Positions 53,264 through 63,139 are shown, counted from the stretch's first letter. The stretch is 64,000 nucleotides of DNA from an uncultured Bacteroidia bacterium (GCA_903897145.1 CAIUAN010000030.1:1-64000); one strand, 5' to 3'. Program-made: numbers and translations. Notes: generated by a model not told the origin, from the sequence alone.

Positions 53264-53722
53264 ATGAATAGAACATTTTCCAACCTTCTTGATCAAGCAA
53301 TTCTAGTATTAAGTTCTGAAAAGTCGAACCAAGATGTTCTAGTTGAAATAGCAACTCTTCTTCAGCGAGAAGTTACCCATTACAACTGGGTTGGGTTTTA
53401 TATTTTCGACAAACCAAGTGAGATGTTGCGCCTTGGACCATACAATGGTTTACCTACTGAACACATTGAAATCCCTGTTGGGAAAGGAGTTTGCGGTCAA
53501 GTAGCAGTTAGTCTGCTGCCTAAAATAGTACAGGATGTAAGAAAAGAAGATAATTATATTGCTTGCAGTATCGAAGTAAAAAGTGAAATCGTTTTTCCAA
53601 TCTTAAAGAATGGTGAGTTTGTGGCTGAGATAGATATCGACTCGAATACCCCTTCCCCATTTACTGCAGACGATGAAGAGTTTCTTCTAGCACTCTGTGA
53701 TAAACTATCGGATAGATTTTAA
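53264..53722 (+). CDS. GAF-domain free methionine-(R)-sulfoxide reductase
   Basis: GAF-fold reductase of free methionine-R-sulfoxide, 152 residues. NWVGFYIF, RLGPYNGLP, VGKGVCGQVA and YIACSIEVKSEIVFPI are the family motifs. Cys77 (GVCG) and Cys101 (the catalytic Cys of IACS) are 24 residues apart, as in the family. The third Cys of the classical enzymes, ten residues before Cys77, is His67. The enzyme can still work with two cysteines, so function is likely kept. It is convergent with the DUF4293 gene, only 4 bases between the stops. Confidence 0.85.
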   Translation: MNRTFSNLLDQAILVLSSEKSNQDVLVEIATLLQREVTHYNWVGFYIFDKPSEMLRLGPYNGLPTEHIEIPVGKGVCGQVAVSLLPKIVQDVRKEDNYIACSIEVKSEIVFPILKNGEFVAEIDIDSNTPSPFTADDEEFLLALCDKLSDRF

Positions 53723-53726
53723 GTTT

Positions 53727-54188
53727 TTACCTGATCCGATCGATTGAGCGGACAAGTGCCTCATCTTTGCGAATTCCTCGTATTGCCATAAGAGTTAATA
53801 CAGCAGCAATAATGGGAAAGATAAAGGCTAAATTAAGCGTGTATAGGCCTACCATTTGCTCTGCAACAGCGCGAACATTTAAAAACATAAATCCAGCTAA
53901 AACCAAACAAGAAAACAGCACAATAAAAGCTATTTTTTGTTGACTATTTCTGGCTTTATACCGAATAATAGTTACTAGGATTAAGATCAAAATAACGACA
54001 CCAAGAATAGTTAAGAACATATTCGATTGCAAGAGCATACTATTGGCACCAATCCGATGAACACCAAGAAGGTCGGTCGTAAAATCAGCCCCTGCTTTAT
54101 CCACAAGCTTACCAAAAGGGCTAACAAACAAAGTCCCTATTAAGATCTCAGCAACAAGCAGATAGAAAGTTTGAATTCGTTGAATCAT
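53727..54188 (-). CDS. DUF4293 membrane protein
   Basis: A 153-residue membrane protein with four hydrophobic segments, beginning MIQRIQTFYLLVAEILIG. This N-terminus and size match the DUF4293 family, which is restricted to Bacteroidota. Function is unknown to me. The charged C-terminus (RGIRKDEALVRSIDRIR) is likely cytoplasmic. It stands alone on the minus strand. Confidence 0.85.
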   Translation of the reverse strand: MIQRIQTFYLLVAEILIGTLFVSPFGKLVDKAGADFTTDLLGVHRIGANSMLLQSNMFLTILGVVILILILVTIIRYKARNSQQKIAFIVLFSCLVLAGFMFLNVRAVAEQMVGLYTLNLAFIFPIIAAVLTLMAIRGIRKDEALVRSIDRIR

Positions 54189-54359
54189 TTCAATATAATT
54201 TTACACAAAAATATGAAAAACAATTAATTTACTTGCGTCTTGTTAAAGTCTATAATTTTAAATAAATTTGATTATCGTAAAGGATCCGATTCGAAATATC
54301 ATCACCCCGCAAATAATTACAATACAGCGATTTAACCACCGTTCTACTCTAATAATTAA

Positions 54360-55238
54360 ATGACAAATCACATTGCATCTTCAGAACTTTTGCTTAATCC
54401 AGACGGATCGATTTATCATCTGCATCTGAAGCCACATCAAGTAGCCTCAGATATTTTGTTGGTAGGTGATCCAGATCGAGTGGATCTTATTGCAAGCTTT
54501 TTTAATCAAGTAGAATTTCGAATACAGAATAGAGAATTTATTACCATAACTGGTATGTATAATAAAAAACGAATTACTGTTATTTCAACTGGCATTGGAA
54601 CAGACAACATAGACATTGTGGTGAACGAACTTGATGCATTGATGAATATTGATTTTCAAACCAGGGAAGTTAAAGTACAAAAGTCAAGCCTGAACTTAAT
54701 CCGAATTGGGACTTCTGGTTCCATGCAAGCTGAGATTCCAATTAATACATTTTTGATTTCACAAAAAGCCATTGGTTTTGATGGCCTCATGAATTTCTAT
54801 GCCAATCGAGAAGCGTTTGCAGATCGTCATTTTGAAGATTCCTTTAAGCAGCACACAGACTGGAACAGCTTATTAGCTTCTCCATATGTTGTTAATTGCA
54901 ATAAAATGCTTTATGACAAAATAAATGATCAACAGTTCACCTCTGGTATTACTATTTCTGCCCCTGGATTTTATGGTCCACAAGGAAGGATATTGCGTCT
55001 AGGCCTTGTTGATCCAGCAATTAACGCAAAGATTGAATCTTTTCGATTTAATGAGAGGTCGATTACCAATTATGAGATGGAGTGTTCTGCGATTTATGGA
55101 TTAAGTCACCTACTAGGTCATCAGGCCTTGACTATTTGTCTAATTATTGCCAATAGAGTTACCTTGCAAGCAAGTATTAACTATAAAGAGAAGATGAAGG
55201 AACTAGTAAAAATCATACTTAACAAGCTTTCAAACTAG
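54360..55238 (+). CDS. Nucleoside phosphorylase, uridine-phosphorylase type
   Basis: Phosphorylase superfamily 1 protein of 292 residues. LLVGDPDRVDLIAS near residue 32 is the phosphate-binding motif, GIGTDNIDIVVNELDAL carries part of the active site, RIGTSG is the ribose/phosphate loop, and YEMECSAIYGL near residue 240 has the ribose-binding Met-Glu. Uridine phosphorylase is the closest type by eye. Purine or MTA specificity cannot be excluded. The next gene starts one base after its stop. Confidence 0.87.
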   Translation: MTNHIASSELLLNPDGSIYHLHLKPHQVASDILLVGDPDRVDLIASFFNQVEFRIQNREFITITGMYNKKRITVISTGIGTDNIDIVVNELDALMNIDFQTREVKVQKSSLNLIRIGTSGSMQAEIPINTFLISQKAIGFDGLMNFYANREAFADRHFEDSFKQHTDWNSLLASPYVVNCNKMLYDKINDQQFTSGITISAPGFYGPQGRILRLGLVDPAINAKIESFRFNERSITNYEMECSAIYGLSHLLGHQALTICLIIANRVTLQASINYKEKMKELVKIILNKLSN

Positions 55239-55239
55239 G

Positions 55240-56112
55240 ATGGAAAATAGTTTCAATCTTGATCCATTAATTCGTTTACTAGACGACAATGATTTGGAGG
55301 TCTTTACTGCTGTGCACGAAAAACTTCTGGGATTTGGAACTTCTATTCTTCCTGAATTAGAAGCTGCATTAGCAGATTCAACATCCCTTCAGCAGAACGA
55401 TAGGTTGGAATTAATTATAAGCGAATTAAAAAAATCAAAACTGATTGATAAATTAGCTTTATGGGCTAAATCAGAAGATAAATCGCTACTTGAAGGGTGG
55501 ATAATAAGTAGTAAAGTTCACCATCCAATGCTTGTAGATGAAAAAATAGAATTACTTATTCACAAGATAACCAGCGAAATCTGGATTGAATTAAATGAAG
55601 CTTTTACCTCGCTTGAGAAAGTCTCTATAATAAACCATATCCTGTTTGACATCTTTAAATTTGAATTGAATACCCTTGAGCCAGATATACCAGAAAATTG
55701 CATTTTAAATAATTTATTGATATCCAGAAAAGGAAACTTAATTTCTCTCTCCACTTTATATGTTATCATTGCTCAGCGATTAGAGCTACCAATACACATC
55801 ATAGGGATAGGATCATATCTCATACTGGGTTATTATGGCCCTGAGCTAGCCAAGGAGATTCATGGTGCTCATGCTGATCCATACTTGTTCTACATAAATA
55901 TAGAGAACAAGGGAGCTATCATTGGATCGAAAGAGTTAAACTATGTGGTGCAGAAAAATCAAGAAAAAGTGGAAGATGCCGAATTGCTTTCGAGAAGATC
56001 CATACTAAAGAGGATCTTAGAATCCCTTAAACGAGCTTACAAAGCCACTGGAAATGAAGAAAAAGCTGATCTAGTTAGCTGCTTACTTAGATCAATAAAT
56101 AAGCAGCAATAA
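55240..56112 (+). CDS. SirB1/transglutaminase-like protein
   Basis: A 290-residue protein resembling the SirB1/Transglut_core2 family. The N-terminal third is helical and may hold an armadillo-like unit (LDDNDLEVFTAVHEKLL). The core RKGNLISLSTLYVIIAQRLELPIHIIG corresponds to the family sequence RxGNPISLxxLYLxxAxRLGLP. It starts one base after the stop of the phosphorylase gene. The function of the family in bacteria is not settled. No signal peptide is visible. Confidence 0.78.
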   Translation: MENSFNLDPLIRLLDDNDLEVFTAVHEKLLGFGTSILPELEAALADSTSLQQNDRLELIISELKKSKLIDKLALWAKSEDKSLLEGWIISSKVHHPMLVDEKIELLIHKITSEIWIELNEAFTSLEKVSIINHILFDIFKFELNTLEPDIPENCILNNLLISRKGNLISLSTLYVIIAQRLELPIHIIGIGSYLILGYYGPELAKEIHGAHADPYLFYINIENKGAIIGSKELNYVVQKNQEKVEDAELLSRRSILKRILESLKRAYKATGNEEKADLVSCLLRSINKQQ

Positions 56113-56141
56113 AAAAGAGAGACTAATTAGCCTCTCTTTTT
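56112..56141. terminator. Bidirectional terminator between SirB1-like gene and rny
   Basis: Stem AAAAGAGAG (56113-56121) and CTCTCTTTT (56132-56140) with A/T runs on both sides, located between convergent genes. Confidence 0.85.
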
Positions 56142-56163
56142 ATGATTCTTAGTCGATCTAGGA

Positions 56164-57717
56164 TTATTTAGCGAAACTGACTGCTCGCGTTTCACGAATT
56201 ACTGTAATCTTAACCTGACCTGGATAAGTCATCTCATCTTGGATCTTTTTAGCGATATCATAAGATAGACTTTCAGCCTCTGCATCCGTCATCTTGTCGC
56301 TACCAACGATTACACGAAGTTCTCTACCTGCTTGTATCGCATATGATTTTGTGACTCCTGGGTAAGAGAGCGCCATATTTTCAAGATCTTTTAAACGTTT
56401 GATATAAGACTCTACGGCCTCACGTCGAGCACCTGGACGCGCACCAGATATCGCATCGCAAGCCTGCACGATTGGAGCAATCAAACTCTCCATCTCTATT
56501 TCGTCGTGATGGGCACCGATCGCATTGCAAATATCTGGTTTCTCTTTATATTTTTCTGCAAGCTTCATCCCTAAGATAGCATGCGGTAATTCTGGCTCAT
56601 CATCTGGAACTTTACCAATATCATGAAGCAATCCAGCACGTTTCGCACGTTTAGGATTCAGTCCTAGCTCTGCCGCCATAATTGCGCAAAGGTTAGCTGT
56701 CTCACGTGAGTGCTGTAAAAGGTTCTGACCATAAGAAGAACGATATTTCATTCTACCAATCATCCGAATTAATTCAGGATGTAAACCATGAACACCAAGA
56801 TCAATGGTAGTGCGCTTTCCTGTCTCAATGATCTCATCCTCAATTTGTTTTTTCACTTTATTAACGACCTCCTCAATACGAGCTGGGTGAATACGACCAT
56901 CTGTAACCAGTTGATGCAAGGCAAGACGAGCAATTTCCCGACGTACAGGATCAAAGGCAGAAAGAACGATCGCCTCTGGTGTGTCATCGACAATGATCTC
57001 AACGCCTGTAGCTGCCTCCAAAGCTCTAATATTACGACCTTCACGACCGATAATACGGCCTTTTATCTCATCACTTTCAATATGAAAAACCGTTACTGAG
57101 TTTTCAATAGCGGTTTCAGAGGCAACACGCTGAATTGATTTTACAATGATTTTTTTAGCCTCCTTGTTGGCATTCATTTTAGCCTCATCCATAATCTCCT
57201 GGATAAAAGACATAGCCTCCGTTTTAGCTTCATTTTTTAAGGACTCAACCAGTTGATTACGAGCTTCATCCGCAGATAATCCAGATAGTGTTTCAAGCTG
57301 TTGAATCTGTTGTTTGCGGATCTTCAGCATCTCTTCTTCTTTCTGTCCAACCAACTCTAATTGGGTATTCAGATTTTCACGAATAGCATCTAATTCACGC
57401 TCAGAATTTTCCAAATTGCGAAGACTTATTTGCAACTCTTCTTTACGCTGCAGATAAATATCCTCTTTTTGTTTCAATCTATTCTCTGAACTTACGATCT
57501 CAACATTGCGTTCGCTGATATAGGTCTCATGTTCAGATTTCAATTGGATAAACCGCTCCTTGGCCTCAAGCATCCGTTTTTCCTTTACTAGATCTGCCTG
57601 AACTTCAGCATCAGCAAGCAACTTGCGTTTATTCTTGCCTAAAAGCATCTCCCAAACATAATAAGAGATAGCACCTCCTATGAGTAGGGTTACGATAGCT
57701 GTAATAATTATGCTCAT
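56164..57717 (-). CDS. rny: Ribonuclease Y
   Basis: Membrane-anchored endoribonuclease of 517 residues that starts mRNA decay. It has an N-terminal transmembrane helix ([19 protein letters not shown]), a long coiled coil (residues ~30-200), a KH domain with [15 protein letters not shown] near residue 220, and an HD domain with [10 protein letters not shown] near residue 355. All parts are present and the length is normal. It follows zapA after 115 bases that hold a long hairpin and T-run. Confidence 0.97.
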   Translation of the reverse strand: MSIIITAIVTLLIGGAISYYVWEMLLGKNKRKLLADAEVQADLVKEKRMLEAKERFIQLKSEHETYISERNVEIVSSENRLKQKEDIYLQRKEELQISLRNLENSERELDAIRENLNTQLELVGQKEEEMLKIRKQQIQQLETLSGLSADEARNQLVESLKNEAKTEAMSFIQEIMDEAKMNANKEAKKIIVKSIQRVASETAIENSVTVFHIESDEIKGRIIGREGRNIRALEAATGVEIIVDDTPEAIVLSAFDPVRREIARLALHQLVTDGRIHPARIEEVVNKVKKQIEDEIIETGKRTTIDLGVHGLHPELIRMIGRMKYRSSYGQNLLQHSRETANLCAIMAAELGLNPKRAKRAGLLHDIGKVPDDEPELPHAILGMKLAEKYKEKPDICNAIGAHHDEIEMESLIAPIVQACDAISGARPGARREAVESYIKRLKDLENMALSYPGVTKSYAIQAGRELRVIVGSDKMTDAEAESLSYDIAKKIQDEMTYPGQVKITVIRETRAVSFAK

Positions 57718-57742
57718 TATTAATTTACATTTAATGATTAAT

Positions 57743-57812
57743 AAAAAAACCGCAAATCAAATAGGTCAATCTCAACAAAAAGTCGAAATTATCACCACAT
57801 TTAAATTGCGGG
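57743..57812 (-). other. Long hairpin with T-run between zapA and rny
   Basis: On the minus strand CCGCAA (57811-57806) pairs with TTGCGG (57755-57750), with inner AAAT/ATTT and GGT/ACC pairings, about 62 nt in all, directly followed by TTTTTTTATT. It may be a terminator or attenuator after zapA, or the 3' end of a small RNA. Confidence 0.55.
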
Positions 57813-57832
57813 TCAAACTAAAAACTTACAAA

Positions 57833-58126
57833 CTAACCTTCTTTCTCTAGAAAATCAGCTAGTAAATCATTCATAACTTCCAATTGTTCAATCAAAGGAG
57901 AATTATCTAAACGTTTTTCAGTGTCGAATTTTTGTATTACAAACTGCAATGTTGCCATTGCCATGCAATCCTGTATATCTTTTTCAGCATATTTTTGTTT
58001 ATACTGAACCACCTTTTCGTTGATAATTTTCGCAGCTTTCCGAATACTCTCTTCATCCTTACGATCAACTCGTAAAGGATACAAACGGTCGGCTATATTG
58101 ATATTTATCGAAAGTTTATCATCCAT
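57833..58126 (-). CDS. zapA: Cell division protein ZapA
   Basis: FtsZ-associated protein of 97 residues that stabilises the Z-ring. The N-terminus LSININIADRLYPLRV and the following ESIRKAAKIINEKV are the ZapA signature, and the C-terminal part is a coiled coil for tetramer formation. It lies 12 bases after a small coiled-coil gene and 115 bases before rny, an order I associate with Bacteroidota genomes. Confidence 0.92.
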   Translation of the reverse strand: MDDKLSININIADRLYPLRVDRKDEESIRKAAKIINEKVVQYKQKYAEKDIQDCMAMATLQFVIQKFDTEKRLDNSPLIEQLEVMNDLLADFLEKEG

Positions 58127-58138
58127 AGCATTTCTCTA

Positions 58139-58432
58139 TTATTTATTCAATAGAGCTATACAATTGTCTATTTCCCGCACAATCTTGTTTAACTTCAATT
58201 TAGCTTCATGCGAATCATCATCCGCACCAAGTAATGTTTTAGTAAACTTTAAATCTTCACTTTTTCTGGCAAGTTCGTCATTCTTTAAAGAGAGCTCATT
58301 GAGCTGAATAGTTAGCTTTGATTTCTCTTCTAACAATAACTCTTTCTCCTTGTTAACTTGCTGGTATAGTACGATTAGTTTATCAAGTTTTTCCTTAAAC
58401 TCTCTTAATAAAGCAGTCTCTCGCTCTGTCAT
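58139..58432 (-). CDS. Small coiled-coil protein, upstream partner of ZapA
   Basis: A 97-residue protein that is almost wholly coiled coil, with heptad-spaced Leu in LREFKEKLDKLIVLYQQVNK and KSKLTIQLNELSLKNDELAR. It ends REIDNCIALLNK. There is no enzyme motif. Its length and its place 12 bases before zapA recall ZapB, which works with ZapA in enterobacteria, but I cannot show homology. A role in the Z-ring is inferred from context only. Confidence 0.75.
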   Translation of the reverse strand: MTERETALLREFKEKLDKLIVLYQQVNKEKELLLEEKSKLTIQLNELSLKNDELARKSEDLKFTKTLLGADDDSHEAKLKLNKIVREIDNCIALLNK

Positions 58433-58558
58433 ACCTTGAATTTACAACCACAAAGTTAATATTAAAATCAAATTTCAAACCCATTCAACCTATTAAATAT
58501 TGCCAATTCACATTTAAAACTTTACTATTTTTACCCCTTGATTGATAAACTTGAAATA

Positions 58559-60280
58559 ATGAGAGCTTTGCTAACCATCCTACTCTTGAATTTTTCATTC
58601 GCAACAACCACTTCTGCGATAAAAAATTCGGGAGACCTTAACATTAAAAGCCCTTTAAGTCCACCTTATTTCTTTGCTGGTAATTTCGGGGAGTTACGCC
58701 CCAATCATTTCCATGCCGGATTAGACTTTCGCACACAAGGGAAAGTAGGTCTGCCTGTATTTGCTGTTAAAGATGGGTATGTTTCAAAGATCGGTGTCTC
58801 TCCCATTGGCTATGGCAATGTGCTCTATTTGAATCATTCTGATGGGACAACTACGGTATACGGTCATCTCCTAAAATTTCAAACCTCAATACAAGAGTTT
58901 GTTAAAGAGAAACAGTACGACAAGGAGAGTTTTGCATTAACCCTTAATCCTTCTGTCAATCAATTTCAATTTAAAAAAGGTGATATTATTGCTTGGTCAG
59001 GAAATACTGGAAGCTCTGGTGGCCCTCATCTCCATTTCGAAATTCGAAATACAAAAACAGAAAAAGCTGAAAACCCACTTTTTTATCCGATGGGAATAAC
59101 AGATAAAAGTGCTCCTAAGCTAATTGCGCTCTATGTTTATCCATTAGATGAGACAAGTAATATTGGGAAAGAGAGAACAAAAAAAAGACTTGAAGCCATC
59201 TCTGTGCCAGGAGGATATCGCTTAAAAAATAATGCACCTTTGGAAGTCTACGGCAAGATTGGATTCGGGGTCCAAGCGGAAGATTATTTCAATGGCGTGG
59301 GACTAAAATGCGGTATTTATTCGGCTCATTTATATTGCGATAAAAAAGAAGTTTTTGGGTTCAAGATGGATCAGGTAGCTTTTGAGGATACTAAATATGC
59401 CAATTCACAAGGTGATCTTGAAGAATATATGAGCGCCAGCCGAAGAGTTGAACGACTCTACAAACAACCAGGAAACAAATTAGACATTTATACTATACCC
59501 AACTCCTCAGGAGTTCTAAACTTTAACGATGGGAAAAGTCATGACTTTGAATTAATCGTAAGCGATGCATTTAAAAACAAGGCAACCTTACATTTCAAAA
59601 CCAAAGAGAAAAAATCGATTGCACCTGTTAGGCCAAAACCACATTTAAAAGAATTCGCCTACGACAAATCCAACTCATTTGAAACTGATAAGATCAAAAT
59701 AGAGATACCCAAAGGGGCGCTTTATGATAATCTGTATTTCAATTATAGCGCAACACCTAAAATTGCTGGCTGTTACTCCGAGCTTCACAAGGTTGGTTCT
59801 AAAACTATTTTAACTCATACTCCCTATACACTATCAATCAGCTGCGAAGAGCTTCCTAGTGATCTTAAGAACAAAGCCCTTATTGTAGTCGTGGACCCAG
59901 TAAAGGGTCGTAAGTCAGCTATTGGAGGCGAATATTCACATGGATGGGTAACTGCCAAGACAACAGTTATGGGCACATTTGCGATTGCAATTGATCAAAC
60001 ACCTCCTGTAATAGCTCCATTACTTGCAAAAGGGAAAAAATCAATCAATATTTCGAAGCTACTACAATTTCATATCTCAGACAATCTATCAGGAATAAAG
60101 TCATACATTGGTGAAATTGATGGAAATTGGGCCTTGTTTGAATATGACGAAAAGATGGGTCTGTTAACCTATACAATTGACAAAACCAAGCTTGCATCAG
60201 GAAAATCACATAAACTGCGATTGGAAGTAAAAGACAATAAAAATAATATGTCTGAATACAAAACAACCTTTAACCTATGA
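58559..60280 (+). CDS. Secreted M23 metallopeptidase
   Basis: LytM-type peptidase of 573 residues. A signal peptide begins MRALLTILLLNFSFATTT, and the ATG at 58559 is preferred to an in-frame TTG at 58538. The M23 domain near residues 40-170 has the zinc ligands in NHFHAGLDFR and the catalytic pair in GPHLHFEIRN. It is followed by about 400 residues of beta-rich sequence. It likely cuts peptide cross-links in peptidoglycan. Its last 4 bases overlap the start of anmK (ATGA), coupling wall cleavage with muropeptide recycling. Confidence 0.93.
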   Translation: MRALLTILLLNFSFATTTSAIKNSGDLNIKSPLSPPYFFAGNFGELRPNHFHAGLDFRTQGKVGLPVFAVKDGYVSKIGVSPIGYGNVLYLNHSDGTTTVYGHLLKFQTSIQEFVKEKQYDKESFALTLNPSVNQFQFKKGDIIAWSGNTGSSGGPHLHFEIRNTKTEKAENPLFYPMGITDKSAPKLIALYVYPLDETSNIGKERTKKRLEAISVPGGYRLKNNAPLEVYGKIGFGVQAEDYFNGVGLKCGIYSAHLYCDKKEVFGFKMDQVAFEDTKYANSQGDLEEYMSASRRVERLYKQPGNKLDIYTIPNSSGVLNFNDGKSHDFELIVSDAFKNKATLHFKTKEKKSIAPVRPKPHLKEFAYDKSNSFETDKIKIEIPKGALYDNLYFNYSATPKIAGCYSELHKVGSKTILTHTPYTLSISCEELPSDLKNKALIVVVDPVKGRKSAIGGEYSHGWVTAKTTVMGTFAIAIDQTPPVIAPLLAKGKKSINISKLLQFHISDNLSGIKSYIGEIDGNWALFEYDEKMGLLTYTIDKTKLASGKSHKLRLEVKDNKNNMSEYKTTFNL

Positions 60281-61335
60281 GTTATCTAGCTATCGGGGTG
60301 ATGTCAGGCACCTCACTTGACGGCATCGACCTAGCTCTGTGCCGATTTACGACCTCTGATACTAGATGGAAATACGAGGTCCTAGCGGCAATAACAGTTG
60401 AATATTCTTCAATTTGGAAAAGTAAACTTCAAGACGCGCCAACATTAAGTGCTCAAGATTTCCTGCTACTTCACAACGAATATGGATGTTATATTGGAGA
60501 TTTAATCAATGAATTCTTGCGAGGAAAAGAGCAACCCTCACTCGTTGCCTCACATGGACATACCATATTCCATCAACCGACTAAAAAGTTTACATTCCAA
60601 TTAGGACATGGTGCATCCATCGCTGCGACTACAGGAATCTCTACGATTAGTGATTTTAGATCTCTCGATGTAGCTCTTGGTGGACAAGGTGCTCCATTGG
60701 TCCCGATGGGCGACAAGCATCTGTTTAGTGAATTTGATTATTGTCTGAATATTGGAGGATTTGCCAATATTTCTCAACAATTAAATGGAGAACAGCTCGC
60801 TTTCGATATCTGTCCTGCCAATATTATATTGAACCAATTAGCCCTTTCAAAAGACCAAGAACACGATATAAATGGTGCAATTGGAGCTGCTGGTCAAGTT
60901 AACCCCGCATTGCTCTCGAAGCTTAATAATCTCCCCTATTATCAACAGAAATATCCAAAGTCATTAGGTCGAGAATGGGTAGAGACTCAGATTATGCCAC
61001 TTCTTATGAATTCAGGGTTATCAATCGAAGATCAAGCTGCCACAATTTATGAACATATAACAGATCAGATTTCTTTAAATCTAGGAGCTAAAGGAAAGCT
61101 TCTTGTAACTGGTGGAGGGGCACATAACACGTTCTTAGTTCAGAAATTAAAGACCAAAACCACCTGTGAAATATCTATTCCAGAACATAACCTTATTAAC
61201 TTTAAGGAAGCGCTAATCTTTGCATTTCTAGGAGTTTTGGCATTCAAAGGAGAGATCAATGTAATGGCAACGATTACGGGTTCTTCGACAGATAATATTG
61301 GCGGAACATTAACTCGAATGCCAACAAAAGTATAA
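60277..61335 (+). CDS. anmK: Anhydro-N-acetylmuramic acid kinase
   Basis: Cleaves and phosphorylates 1,6-anhydroMurNAc to MurNAc-6-phosphate in cell wall recycling, 352 residues. The ATP-binding start is GVMSGTSLDGIDLAL, followed by VASHGHTIFHQP and GGQGAPLVPMGDKHLF, with the C-terminal LVTGGGAHNTFL. It overlaps the M23 peptidase gene by 4 bases. MurQ and AmpG partners are not in the window. Confidence 0.97.
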   Translation: MSYLAIGVMSGTSLDGIDLALCRFTTSDTRWKYEVLAAITVEYSSIWKSKLQDAPTLSAQDFLLLHNEYGCYIGDLINEFLRGKEQPSLVASHGHTIFHQPTKKFTFQLGHGASIAATTGISTISDFRSLDVALGGQGAPLVPMGDKHLFSEFDYCLNIGGFANISQQLNGEQLAFDICPANIILNQLALSKDQEHDINGAIGAAGQVNPALLSKLNNLPYYQQKYPKSLGREWVETQIMPLLMNSGLSIEDQAATIYEHITDQISLNLGAKGKLLVTGGGAHNTFLVQKLKTKTTCEISIPEHNLINFKEALIFAFLGVLAFKGEINVMATITGSSTDNIGGTLTRMPTKV

Positions 61336-61364
61336 GAGCGCCTTTTGCCCTTATACTTTTAAAC
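61326..61364 (+). terminator. Probable terminator of the M23-anmK operon
   Basis: AAAAGTATAAG (61326-61336) and CTTATACTTTT (61350-61360) form an 11-base stem around a 13-base loop. The stem includes the anmK stop, and the T-run is short (TTTTAAA). Confidence 0.6.
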
Positions 61365-61393
61365 TATCGAACAATTAACTGCTACAATTTTTC

Positions 61394-61401
61394 TATTTTT
61401 G
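61394..61401 (+). promoter_or_regulatory. Candidate C69 dipeptidase promoter -7 element
   Basis: TATTTTTG, exact TAnnTTTG match, 30 bases before the ATG. No clear -33 TTG. Confidence 0.45.
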
Positions 61402-61430
61402 TAAAAACAGGACCAAAACAAAGAATCAAA

Positions 61431-63104
61431 ATGATTAAGTACCGAATAATCCTTTTAACATGCTTGCTTTTGACTTTGGAAGTTAAACTAGTTGAAGCTT
61501 GTACTAATTTTTTAATTTCTAAAGGAGCAACCAAAGATGGATCTGCTATGATCACCTATGCAGCAGATTCACACACCCTTTATGGCGAACTATACTACTG
61601 GCCAGCAGCTGATTATCCTGACGGATCAACCTTAGATGTTTATGAGTGGGACACTGGTAAATTCCTAGGTAAAATCCCTCAGGTTAAACATACCTACCAA
61701 GTAACTGGCAATATGAATGAAAATCAAGTTGCGATTGGCGAGACAACTTTTGGGGGTCGAAAAGAGCTTGAGGGGCAAAAAGAGGCCATAATGGACTATG
61801 GAAGTTTGATTTATATCGCTCTACAACGTTCAAAAAGTGCTCGAGAAGCCATCAACATTATGACCGATCTAGTTAAAAATTATGGATACGCTTCTAGTGG
61901 AGAATCCTTTTCCATCGCTGATCCTAATGAGGTCTGGATTATGGAGATGATCGGCAAAGGCGATGGTCAAAAAGGGGCTGTTTGGGTTGCCATGCGAATT
62001 CCAGACGGCTATATCTCTGGTCATGCGAATCAAGCGCGGATTACCCGTTTTCCACTAAGCGATTCAAAAAATTGTGTTTATTCGACAGATGTCATCTCCT
62101 TTGCAAGAGAAAAAGGGTTATTTGATGGAAAAAATAATGAATTTAGTTTCTCAGACACCTATGCACCCGTCAATTTTTCTGGTGCACGTTTTTGTGAAGC
62201 TAGGGTATGGTCTGGTTTTAACAAGGTGAACAAACAGATGTTTCAGTATGAAGGCTATGCCATGGGCAAAGTGACTTACGACGAAAATAAGGTTGCGAAT
62301 AACCGCATGCCACTATGGATTAAACCCGATTCGCTTTTATCAGTAAAAGATGTAATCAATTTAATGCGTGATCATTACGAAGGAACAGCTCTTGATATGT
62401 CAAAAGACCCTGGTGCTGGACCCTTCCGCTCTCCATATCGCTGGAGGCCTATGGAATGGAAAGTCGACTCAGTTACATATGTCCACGAACGTGCTGTTTC
62501 AACTCAGCAAACTGGATTCTCCTTTGTTGCACAATGTCGGTCGTTCCTTCCAAATCCAATCGGCGGAATACTCTGGTTTGGCCTTGACGATACCTTCATG
62601 ACCTGCTATATGCCAATATATTGCTGTCTGAAAAAAGTTCCCCAATCACTTAAAGTTGGAGATGGAGATATGCTAACCTGGTCGGATCATTCCGCATTTT
62701 GGACGTTTAATCAAGTATCTAATTTCTGCTATTCACGCTATAGCGATATGATTTTGGACATACAGAAGGTTCAATCGCAACAAGAGAATAAATTTTTTGC
62801 CTATACTCCCCTAATTGACCAAGCAGCCTTATCTCTGCTGAATAACGGTAAAAAGGATCTTGCCATTCAATTTTTAACTGAGTTTTCAGAAAATCAAGTA
62901 GAGAGCACAGTGAACAAGTGGAGAGAATTAGGTCATTATCTTTTGATCAAATACAAAGATGGAAATGTGATGCAGGAGAAAAATGGACAATTTGAACGAA
63001 ATGAATCGGGTAAACTACCTGTTGGCCCAGCACATCCAGCATACCCAGAGTGGTGGTATCGAAAGATTATCGAAAATAACAAAGCTCATTTTAAAGCATT
63101 ATAA
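61431..63104 (+). CDS. C69-family dipeptidase
   Basis: Secreted N-terminal nucleophile peptidase of 557 residues. A signal peptide of about 23 residues (MIKYRIILLTCLLLTLEV...) ends just before Cys24 (EACTNF). Once cleaved, this Cys would be the N-terminal nucleophile of the C69 fold. The following GATKDGSAMITYAADSH and GNMNENQVAIGETTFGGR are typical of the family, as is SIADPNEVWIMEMIG. It likely removes dipeptides in the periplasm. Standing alone between a terminator and the next gene. Confidence 0.93.
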   Translation: MIKYRIILLTCLLLTLEVKLVEACTNFLISKGATKDGSAMITYAADSHTLYGELYYWPAADYPDGSTLDVYEWDTGKFLGKIPQVKHTYQVTGNMNENQVAIGETTFGGRKELEGQKEAIMDYGSLIYIALQRSKSAREAINIMTDLVKNYGYASSGESFSIADPNEVWIMEMIGKGDGQKGAVWVAMRIPDGYISGHANQARITRFPLSDSKNCVYSTDVISFAREKGLFDGKNNEFSFSDTYAPVNFSGARFCEARVWSGFNKVNKQMFQYEGYAMGKVTYDENKVANNRMPLWIKPDSLLSVKDVINLMRDHYEGTALDMSKDPGAGPFRSPYRWRPMEWKVDSVTYVHERAVSTQQTGFSFVAQCRSFLPNPIGGILWFGLDDTFMTCYMPIYCCLKKVPQSLKVGDGDMLTWSDHSAFWTFNQVSNFCYSRYSDMILDIQKVQSQQENKFFAYTPLIDQAALSLLNNGKKDLAIQFLTEFSENQVESTVNKWRELGHYLLIKYKDGNVMQEKNGQFERNESGKLPVGPAHPAYPEWWYRKIIENNKAHFKAL

Positions 63105-63139
63105 TCTAATTTAAACGACCTATCACTTTTACTGTACGA

